Shown: positions 53,228 to 64,000 of the stretch, piece after piece
How positions within the stretch are numbered: position 1 is the stretch's first letter
Layout of the letters: every line of letters starts with the position of its first letter
NCBI GenBank assembly: GCA_032620915.1
Contig: CP136052.1
Coordinates: forward strand, 2,341,001 to 2,405,000
Length of the DNA stretch: 64,000 nt
Direction of reading: 5' to 3'
Source of the DNA: Oscillospiraceae bacterium NTUH-002-81
GTDB taxonomy: Bacteria > Bacillota > Clostridia > Lachnospirales > Lachnospiraceae
Translations under genes and position numbers: made by a program
The notes under the pieces: generated by a model
What the model saw: only the letters and a program-made list of their open reading frames with translations
The model's database searches: none
Told to the model about the DNA's origin: nothing

Positions 53228-53894
53228 CTACTGTACAGATGCCCCAAGCTTGCCCAGCGCCTCTGCTGCTGCTGCCGCATAGGTGTTATTGTCGGACTGG
53301 ATAGCTGCACTCCTGATAACGATGTTGCCAAGAGAAGAGCCCGGATCTGCCTTCGGCACATCAGCAATCTTTACCTGGGTAAACAACTTGCCAAGCGGCC
53401 GGTCTGCACTGCTGGTGGGAACAATCCTGTCCGTTGCAGCTGTCCCCCCGGTACACATAGTATTTGGTATTGCCTGCCGGTGTGAAGGTATGACCCGCAA
53501 TCGCAGTGATCTCCTCCCAGTCGGTGGTATTCAGATCAGCAATATCCACATCATCTGTGGTCGGATCTGTAATGCTGGCAAACACATAACAGTTGATGGA
53601 ATTTGCCTCCACCGTTACCCTAGGATCCTTCGGCAATGTGGCGCCCGGAAGCACCTCTTTGTAATCCTGCGTCCGCTCCACTTCAGATGCATCATAGGTG
53701 GTACGGTCATCGGTTGCCACACCATTTTCCACCTTCGCTTCATCCAACCGAAGGCCAATCCCCTGATCCGTAAACGTGAACGTGTTGGTCAGGGTTTTCG
53801 TCTCCGCACTGAGGAATGCCAGTGTGGCTCCCACGCCGATAGCTGCCACCAGCCCCATTGCAGCAAACATGCTGATCAGACTTTTCTTTCTCAT
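53228..53894 (-). CDS. TasA/camelysin-like SipW substrate 2 (one extra G)
   Basis: The signal is LISMFAAMGLVAAIGVGATL then AFLSAET. Strands TLTNTFTFTDQGIGLRLDEA, VLPGATLPKDPRVTVEANSI and CYVFASITDP fit the TasA fold. The frame breaks at the G6 run (53444-53449); with one G removed it continues GNTKYYVYRGTAATDRIVPT and VKIADVPKAD to GKLGASVQ, 221 residues. It lies 27 bases after sipW. Confidence 0.85.
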
Positions 53895-53921
53895 AACCTC
53901 GTCTCCTTTTCTATTTTGATC

Positions 53922-54458
53922 CTATTTTTGCGTTGTTCCCGCCGCAGCCCTTTTCTTTCTGCGCTTTTTTGCGGGACCTTTCTCTTCTTCCGTCAGGATA
54001 TCCGGCAGGAAATTGAGCAAAATCAGAACGATCAGGATACCGCAGCCCACCGCAATGCCCAGCGGTGTTTTGATATAAATGCTGAGATAGCCCAGCAGCG
54101 GAATCCAGAAAACAACCTTGCCCACCACACTGGCAAAAGCCACCGGTGCACTGTCCGGCGCATGGTTGGCATCTCCCTGGGTGGTGATCTCCTGCGTCTC
54201 CTCATCTATATTGACAATCCGATGTGTGACCAGCGTGCTGCTGCCCATCTGATAGGTGATGATATCCCCCACTTCCAGTGCATAGGGACTGCACTCCTGT
54301 ACATAGACAGCCGCCCCCACCGGAATCTTCGGCTCCATGCTGCCGCTTAACACCGCCAGCGTCCGGTTACCGAACAGCATCGGTAACAGCAGTGCCGCGG
54401 CGATCACACCCAGAATGATCAATATCCCGTCAGAAATGATACTGCATATTGTTCTCAT
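53922..54458 (-). CDS. sipW: Signal peptidase I, SipW (ER) type
   Basis: The ATG at 54458 is 7 bases after AGAGGAG. The enzyme has an N-terminal membrane helix (DGILIILGVIAAALLLPMLF), the catalytic Ser in VLSGSMEPKIPVG, TLVTHRIV with His in place of the lysine of bacterial type I enzymes, GDANHAPD and a C-terminal membrane helix with a basic tail. SipW-type peptidases process TasA-like proteins. It lies among four such substrates. Confidence 0.93.
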   Translation of the reverse strand: MRTICSIISDGILIILGVIAAALLLPMLFGNRTLAVLSGSMEPKIPVGAAVYVQECSPYALEVGDIITYQMGSSTLVTHRIVNIDEETQEITTQGDANHAPDSAPVAFASVVGKVVFWIPLLGYLSIYIKTPLGIAVGCGILIVLILLNFLPDILTEEEKGPAKKRRKKRAAAGTTQK

Positions 54459-54468
54459 GCTTTCTCCT

Positions 54469-55044
54469 CTATTGTTTGGTGTCTTCAAAAACCTTCCATA
54501 CCTGCTGTGCGGATGCCTGATCGTAGACACCATCTTTCATGGCATCCGCCGTTCCTATGGTTGTCTGGCAGGCCTCATGATAAACGGTGACCGTCAGATC
54601 CGGATATTTTTCCAGAAAGGCTGACCAGTCCGCAGCAATATCCCCCGCATCTCCCACAACAGGTACCGTTACCCTGTGAAACAAGGGTTCCGTCTTTTCC
54701 CCCGGTTCCAGAATATCCTGATAATAATAGAATCCGTCATCACTGTTTAATTGCCACTTTCCGTCCGCTCCCAGATTTTCCAGGGTCATCTCCTGCCCGG
54801 CGGTTTCCGGCGAAACGGATACCCGCATCCGCACCAGGCAGGCATTCTTTCCGGTATTTTTCACCCGGGGTTCCTTGGTGCCATCCGTTTTCACCTCTTC
54901 TTCCAGTTCCGTGATAACAGACCCCTTCGTAAAGGTATTGGTCAGACTGGAGGTCGCTGTAGAAAGAAATGCAATCGTTGCCCCCGTCGCGATCAGTCCC
55001 AGAAGCACCAACGCAATCAACAGCTGCCGTCTTTTTTTATACAT
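54469..55044 (-). CDS. TasA/camelysin-like SipW substrate 1
   Basis: A 191-residue protein with signal QLLIALVLLGLIATGATIAF then LSTAT, and mature strands TNTFTKGSVITELEEEVKTD, KNTGKNACLVRMRVSVSP and GYYYYQDILEPGEKTEPLF-like segment (FYYYQDILEPGEKTEPLFHR). It lies 19 bases after the adhesin gene and 10 bases before sipW. Confidence 0.85.
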   Translation of the reverse strand: MYKKRRQLLIALVLLGLIATGATIAFLSTATSSLTNTFTKGSVITELEEEVKTDGTKEPRVKNTGKNACLVRMRVSVSPETAGQEMTLENLGADGKWQLNSDDGFYYYQDILEPGEKTEPLFHRVTVPVVGDAGDIAADWSAFLEKYPDLTVTVYHEACQTTIGTADAMKDGVYDQASAQQVWKVFEDTKQ

Positions 55045-55063
55045 TGCGCATCATGCCTCCTTC

Positions 55064-58000
55064 CTACTCTGCCTCGGTCTTCACCGGAGTAATGATCACC
55101 TTGCCGTCTTTCACCGCAAACTGATTGATGATGATATCATTGGATGTTTCGTGGTGATCCGGTGTCTTTTTATTTACCGCCTGCACCAGACCATCCCGCT
55201 CCTGCAGTCGGTTTTCTCTGCCATCCGAACCAATCTCCATCTTCTGCTCTGCCATATGGCACGGGAATCCGCCCGTCTCGTCCGCCGAAGCAGTCAGGCT
55301 GACCAGCTCATACTGCTGCACCGCCAGCTCTTCTGCTGTATAGGTGCCCTTGGGCAGATGAGAAAAGACCACTTTCGTCTCTCCGTCCTTATCTGCCTTC
55401 ATACTCCTGTAGAAGCTTTCCGTTTTCGTCTGTCCGTCTTCCTCATAGGTACGGGTCAGCCGGAACGTAAAGATCGGGCTTCCCTGGGTATCCCGTACCT
55501 CTGCCGGATTGCTGATGGTCTTCACCACTGTCACCCTTCCGTCCACCACATATACGGTATATACGCCATATTCTTTATCGGGATATATTTCTTCATCTTC
55601 ATTGACCGCAATCACCTGATACCGGTCACCTGCCTTTTCCCCGGCTATCCGCACCACATCTTTTCCATTCACTTTTTCCGTCGTATTGCGGTTACTTTCA
55701 TCACTCGGTTCGCCGGGATCATAGACAACCTTCAGGTAAAACCCGGTGGTATCAGCAGGCTTTACCTGCCCCATTTCTTCCACTGTTATCTCATCGGTAC
55801 ACGCCTCATCCCGATACCAGGTAAGGGTAAAATCATCTGCCGTCACGCCCATTGCAGCCTTGCTGTCTGCGTCAAACAGCTGTTTTAAAACTGCATCCTC
55901 CGTGGGGACTGTATCTCCCAGGAAAATGGTCTGTTCCGCATTTGACACCGTCAGCTCTGCTTTCACATTCACCTTTGGCTGGGGCAGCGTTGCATCTCCG
56001 TACCCGGTGCTGATGGAAGAGTCCGGAGCAATATTTGTGGGCACATTGTTCCCTCCAATATACTCCTCCCTTGCTTTCACCGTCACTGTCTGTTCCCATG
56101 TGCCATTATTCTTGTTCGGAATCGTCTGTTCCGTCCATTTCACAGCCTGCACAGTCTTCCCATTTACTTTTGTCAGGTAAACAATTCCGCCATTGTTCAG
56201 CTGAATGGTCTTTCCATCCGCCAGCATGGCATCGGTGATCACCGTACCATCGTCTTTCACCAGCTGGAACCGCGGGTCGATCACATCTCTGATCTCCGCC
56301 TTACTGATGGCCACATCCTCAGTGATTGTGGAACTGATGGTTTTGAAAATATCCTTCAGCCCTGCAGTAGTGCTGGCCGACAGGGCACACCCCTCCGATG
56401 CAATCTTTTGGGAGAGCCATGTCTCGGTAGCCGTTGTCAGCTTCAAACCCACCGTATAAAGGATGATGCCCTTCTCCCGCAGCTTCTGGGCAGAAAGCTC
56501 CGCTGCAGATCTGTCTGTTGCTGTGGAAGGATCACCGTCTGTGAACAGGATCACATACTTGGGAACTGTACTTGCCGCATTGGCTTCATCCGTCAGCTCC
56601 TTCAGAGCCAGATCCAGCCCCCTTCTGCGGAGAGGTACCTCCACAGGCGCGCAGTGCGGAAATAGCTTTCACCAGTACATCGCTGTTCTCCCCCGCAGAT
56701 TTCAGCGTACTGATATCCTGCGCATTCGAATGGAAGGTCTTGATGCCGATGCGGCTCGTGGGCGATCCCTCTGCTATGGAATTAACAAATGCATTTCCGG
56801 CCTCTTTTAACCCGGTCAGACCGCTGTCAATCGTATAAATTTTGGTAGTGGAACTATCAGCTATCTCTTTCCAGCTGCCATTTTTCCGAGTATGATACAG
56901 CCACTTGCCGTCCCGGTAAATCATCGGGGATTTGGCATTGTAGTAAGACCAGTATGAGAAAGGTACATTTTCCGTACTGTCACCGTAGTAATAAACCTTT
57001 GTCGCATCCAGACTGTTTTTCACATCTTTATATGTTTCCTGCCAGCTTCCGACCTGCACAAAACCGTCGCTGTCATCATTACTGCCGTCGTACAGCATAC
57101 TTCCGGATATATCCAGCACCATCATCACATCCGCCACGCCGCCCGTCTCCTGGGTTGTCTGGCTGGTCAGTTTGGAAGAAGCGGTGATGGCGATATCATA
57201 TGTCCGATCCTCCCAGCTCTTTACTTTTGCTGTCTTATCATAATCCAGTACACTGTCAATCCGCTCCTGCTCTGTCAGATTCAGGATTTCATACCTGCCG
57301 CCCTCTGATTTCGTATACAGGGTCTCTCCGTCCGACAGATACAGATTGGCTTTGACACTGCCCTCTTCTCCTTCCACCGGCTCTACCTTTACCACCCAGG
57401 TATCCAGCGTCGGGATATATTTGCTGGGTGCCTTTGTCTCAGACAGCTGATACTCTCCTTCCGTCAGCCTGGTAAAATTCAGGCTTCCATCTGCCTTGGA
57501 AGTTGCTGTCTGGATCTCCCCGGTTCCGTCCTTTACCAGTTTAAACTGTGCGCCTTCCAGGGCTTCTCCATCGGAATTTACTTTATAAAGCAGCAGATCT
57601 GACATGGGGGTATCTGTCACACCGGAAATCCGCGCAGACGGAAGGGGTAAAATTCATCTGACAGTTGGATGAGCCTGCGCCCCGCTCCATATAGAGCACC
57701 GTCAGCGTATGCTCCCTCTCGGTATCCGCCGGATCAATATAGTTCCACAGATCCACCGTTCCTGTTGCAGCACTGTGAATGCCGCCCAGATCAATGACCA
57801 CCTTATCTTTATCCAGTACCACCCACAGGTCATCATCCCCGGTGAAAGAATAGTTCAGAGGCCCTTTATAATCGCCCAGCTTGAAGGTCACGTCATAGCG
57901 CATTCCAAAATAAAAATTATGGGTTTTTCCTGCTTCTTCATAACCGACTTTCCGCCCGTCCAGCGGGAAGAAATCATTCCCGGCTTTGCACAGCTCATTG

Positions 58001-59502
58001 CCGTCCTTATCCTGTACCCGATCCAGCACATACGTATCACCGGTCTGCCGGAAAATCAGCTGATCGTCTCTGTATATTTTTCGCAGATACCGTGTTTTTC
58101 CTTTTACAGTGGCTGTTACATCGGAATTTTCAAAAAATCCCGGATCGGCAAATGCAAACACCGGATTGCCGTTATCATCGATCTTTGACAGGAGGCCGGT
58201 AACCACCGAGGCGTCCCCTGTCCATATGTTCGCATCTTTTCCGTTCTGCATCGGCTGATAATCATCCGTCTGGTACGCAGAATAATTGGAACCACGATCC
58301 CCGACCATGAGCCGCTTTCCCGTTTTGTTTCCATAATTGGCCGGTTCATTAATGGAAAGATATCTCTTGCCGTTCCGACCCGCACGGACAGTATAGTCAT
58401 AAAAGGTTGTCGCACCCGCTATCTCGGACTGTTTTGCCACATAATAAACCCTGATATCCGTTTTTTTCGTTACTGTGATCTTAGAAAGCTGTTTTTCTTC
58501 CGTATATGTGGTTGTGGTTCCGCCCTCCGGGGTGACATCCACTTTCTCTACCTGCCAGTTGACAGCTTTGGCGTAATCCGGCACCATACCACCCACAGGA
58601 AGTGTCAGCTCATCGGCCTTATAAATCTCCTGATAACCGGCACCGGACGTATCCTGCCGTCCATAATGCTCTACCGTCACCACAACCTCGCTATTTCCCT
58701 GCTGGATAATGACATACGTGGAAAAATGCGGTGTCTCGAATACTATCTCTCCGTTCCCTTCCCAGGCAGCGCCCATATCCTGCGCATTCTGATCGGCATC
58801 CACATGAAAGACCGAAATCATTTCGGAATCCGTGTCTGCTTCTTTCAGTTCTGCGTGATCCACGCCGACAGAAACAATACCCCGGGGCTGGATCTCACTG
58901 CCCTGTGCATCTGTAAAAGAAATATCTACTGCCAGCAGCTTCTGAATAGAAAACTGTTCCTCCACAGCTTTCTCTTCCATCGTTTTCTCAAGGCTGTTGA
59001 TTTCTGCCTCTTCTGTGATCTCCCTCACATGAAGCTGCGCATCTTCCGGCAGGACATCCGGCTGTGCAGTTACTTTCACCCGCATATCCCCGGCACTTTC
59101 TTCCCAGGTGTATACAGCGGGCACTTCTTCCGGGGCGTCCTTTTGATCCTTGCCATTGTCAGTAACTGTACTATTCTCATCTGCTGCATCTGTCTCTTCC
59201 GGCTGCTGTGCATCTTCCGGCTGCCCGGCGCTGTCATCCTTATCTCGCGGCTGTTCCTCCGGAATGCTTTCGTTGTCTGCCACCTGCGCCTCTTCCGGCA
59301 TTCCGGTATCGGCATCCTGCTGTTCCCCTGTGCCTTCCACCACCGGCAGCATCACCACTGCATCATCATCTGCCCTCGAGATCAGGGTGTTGGATACCAG
59401 CAGAGCCGCACACAGAACGAGCGCAGCCAGCTGCTCCACGAACCTGTGCTTTCTCCCGTTTTCCTTGCATGACCCGCGCTTTTGCTTTCTTCTCTCTTCC
59501 AT
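55064..59502 (-). CDS. Giant VWA/SpaA/fibro-slime surface adhesin (two extra bases)
   Basis: With one base removed at 57644-57647 and one at 56618-56622 this is a single 1,478-residue protein. Order: signal peptide (about 20-45), acidic low-complexity linker, beta domains, a fibro-slime/PA14-like domain (about 500-620: GMRYDVTFKLGDYKGPLNYS, FTGDDDLWVVLDKDKVVIDL), a SpaA prealbumin-like domain (LYKVNSDGEALEGAQFKLVK), a von Willebrand A domain with MIDAS DISGSM near 797, then Cna-like domains (FTFRLTRTYEE, GTYTAEELAVQQYELVS). It ends PVKTEAE, without LPXTG or membrane helix. First structural gene of the fibre operon. Confidence 0.88.
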
Positions 59503-59565
59503 CCGGCATTCCTCCCTGTGGAACCTCCTGCATTGTCGTTTCTGGAGATGATCCTTCTCAATAAA

Positions 59566-59604
59566 TAAAAAGGTACGGGATCAACGCTTCTTATTTCCCG
59601 TATC
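59566..59604 (-). terminator. Terminator after the BTAD regulator gene
   Basis: GGTACGGGA (59572-59580) pairs with TCCCGTATC (59596-59604) with one mismatch; on the minus strand it is followed by TTTTTATTTATT. It separates the regulator from the adhesin gene, so the structural operon must have its own promoter within about 59503-59565, or depend on read-through. Confidence 0.7.
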
Positions 59605-59786
59605 TTACGTTTTCTTTAGAAGAATTATAACTTTTTCTCTGTTAAAATCTCAATTAAAATTCTTCCTATTTTATACATTATTTAAATTTTTTTCTTTGAG
59701 CTACAAAAAAAGCAAAAGTCAACCGTAAAATATTAATCTTAATTTTCACAGCATGCTTTTGCTTTTGTTCTCTGTATTTATTTTTC

Positions 59787-61011
59787 TTAAAGTACTTCGT
59801 CAGTCTCTGAAACCACTTTATTATCAGAATCCCGAATGGATACCACCCGATAAGAAATTTTAATCCGCCGACTTGTTTCTCTTTTCCGGAAGTAAGAATC
59901 AATTCGGCCGGAGGTGATGGTACAGTTTTCTTTGCTGATACCCATAAGCAACACCAGATATTGATTTGCACTGTAACGGGTATATACATCCCCTTTTCTC
60001 AGAGCTCCTTGAATAGCCTGTCCCAGTTTTTCAGAAATTTTTTTCAGTCGCTCTTTATTCTCAATTTCATTATCCCGCACATCCGTGATCGTACAGAGCA
60101 TAAGGAAAACAGACTGATCCATACGATCCAGCAACCGATTCAACACCCGATAAGCATCCACAAATCCCGGATATGAACAGTAATAGGCGCCTTCCGGATC
60201 GGCCTTTTCCTGCAGCGCATTGTGAATCTCCTGAAAGCCTTCCGCATCAAGAAGTAACATTTTGCTCATTCTGGCAAAGCAGTCTTTCATTTTCTCTGAC
60301 GGCGGTAACCCAAGCTCCTCAAAATACAGCCTGGATGTTCTGTCATAAATATTCATGGCTTCCCGGGTTCTGCCCATCTCCAACAGACATTCCATCTGGC
60401 CGATCTGCCATTCATCGAAAGGATACAACTTCACCGCACGGGTAAAGTAGGAAAGCAGCAGTTCATAATTCTCTGCATCCCGCAGGAGATCTGCCATTTC
60501 ATTCATGCAGACAGAAAATAAATGCTCATAATGAGCAGATGCCACAGCCACCCATTCTTCCCCGGAAAGATCCGGCAGGGAAATGACCGCCGTATATGTC
60601 CAGCGCTTCTTTCAGCAGCCGAAATTTCTCCTCGTGATCTGCCGTATCCTGCGCATTCTCCAACAGCACCTCAAACTGCAGCGCATCCACTTCCACCGGA
60701 AAGCTTGCCACAAACCGATATCGTCCGGACTCCGCCCTGATATAATGCTCCCGGGGAAGTTCACTCTTCTCCAACAGACGCCGGAGATTATACACCGTTA
60801 CCCGCAGATTGTTCGCAGTATCCCTTTCCGCATCGTGTCCGTACAGCTGATCAATGAGCACACTGGTCGTAATACCTTCCGCCCCATGATAAAGCAGAAC
60901 CTGTAAAAGTTGAAAAACCTTTGTCCTGTAACTATTCCCCAATTGGATCCGTTTTCCATCATATTCCAGTGCAAAGTCGCCCAAAAGCTGTATGTTCAAT
61001 TTCTTCTGCAT
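59787..61011 (-). CDS. BTAD/SARP-type transcriptional regulator (one extra C)
   Basis: The N-terminal OmpR-like winged helix (KLNIQLLGDFALEYDGKRIQ, then TANNLRVTVYNLRRLLE) is followed by a bacterial transcriptional activation domain (DALQFEVLLENAQD, YPFDEWQIGQMECLLEMGRT) and a C-terminal domain with a GGDEF-like remnant layout (GDVYTRYSANQYLVLLMGIS). Removing one base from the run at 60578-60580 joins GGHFLPDLSGEEWVAVASA. The 407-residue protein starts at 61011 behind GGAGG. It probably controls the fibre operon. Confidence 0.82.
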
Positions 61012-61029
61012 CTGGTTATTCCTCCCCAT

Positions 61030-61467
61030 TCAAATTATATGTACGATTATATGCAAAGCCATTGAAAAAAGCAATGAAGATCGTGTTACAAAACCGTTAT
61101 AATTTCGACCAAAAATGCTCAACACAATTTTATGGTAAATTCACTGTTCAGACATTACAAAGCGGACTTGTCCGCTTCAAATTACACACAAAAAAAAGAC
61201 ACGCCGTATGAACAACGTGTCCTGATATCATGTACCTTCAAAACCACATATTGTATTACATCCGTTTTTCCTGAACCTACCAACTTGTTTCGCGGCAGTC
61301 AGCTCGAATCCGCTTCGCTTCTTCTCGCTGCCTTTCGCTTTGCAAATTATTAAGTTCACATTCTACCTGAACCACTGTCGGAAGTTCGAATTCACATCCG
61401 TTCATTCGAACGACCAACGCACTAAGTTCTGTCTTCGCGCTTCGCGCTCGCCAGTCACCAAGTGCTT
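61030..61467. other. Spacer between 23S rRNA and the BTAD regulator
   Basis: No gene, 5S rRNA or tRNA is recognisable in these 438 bases. A perfect 8-bp dyad GTTCGAAT/ATTCGAAC lies near 61384-61411. A 5S gene would normally be expected here, directly after the 23S 3' end. Confidence 0.5.

Positions 61468-64000
<2,533 letters not shown>

Noticed and set aside
50009..59502. Sortase-assembled pilus
   Set aside because: SpaA and Cna-like domains are present, but there is no sortase gene and no LPXTG-type signal; SipW and TasA-like proteins explain the cluster better.

Overview
The window looks like the chromosome of an anaerobic gut Firmicute, most likely a Lachnospiraceae. The support is a TM1266-hydE-hydG-hydF block for [FeFe]-hydrogenase maturation, SipW/TasA-type secreted proteins, strong AGGAGG ribosome binding sites and a clostridial-type 23S rRNA gene. 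I would not name a genus.

Layout. (1) About 1-26,750 is an AT-rich accessory mosaic, almost all on the minus strand. It holds a Fic protein, conjugative-element genes (ArdC, a sigma-factor-like protein, an HNH endonuclease with an internal stop), a candidate type I toxin with an antisense RNA, an array of repressor operators, phage tail remnants, zinc-ribbon membrane proteins, a DUF3990 toxin-like pair, a phage block (HNH/AP2, HU), a tyrosine recombinase, a GIY-YIG/DUF2075 helicase with a MazG-like pyrophosphohydrolase, a tRNA-Thr(UGU), an AAA-ATPase/PD-(D/E)XK protein and a DUF2961 (GH172) glycosidase. A damaged second Fic gene and a second copy of recombinase-adjacent DNA close this part. 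(2) About 26,780-49,790 is more GC-rich and mostly housekeeping: flavin-type oxidase, SDR, SRAP, a second MazG, peptide deformylase, a HEPN-like protein, a WYL regulator joined to a six-repeat helicase-associated/nuclease protein, MATE plus MerR, hydrogenase maturation, RNA methyltransferase, uracil-DNA glycosylase, HisF/HisH, a Sir2-like protein and a TRIC channel. (3) About 50,000-61,010 is a surface-fibre operon: a BTAD regulator, a 1,478-residue VWA/SpaA/fibro-slime adhesin, four TasA-like SipW substrates, the SipW signal peptidase and a MucBP-type membrane anchor. (4) 61,468-64,000 is the 3' part of a 23S rRNA gene on the minus strand.

The most important technical observation is that at least 14 genes spread over the whole window, including hydE, hydF and the giant adhesin, are each broken by one or two single-base expansions, nearly all in short homopolymers. 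Every event is an insertion, and removing the extra base always restores one continuous, family-like protein. I treat these as single genes and suspect homopolymer over-calling in the assembly, though real decay cannot be excluded from sequence alone.

The best candidates for new biology are the WYL plus helicase-associated-repeat nuclease operon (34,032-36,888), the HTH-GIY-YIG/DUF2075-MazG-recombinase operon (14,019-17,213), the BTAD-controlled TasA/VWA fibre operon, the toxin/antisense pair at 3.9 kb and the six-site operator array around it.
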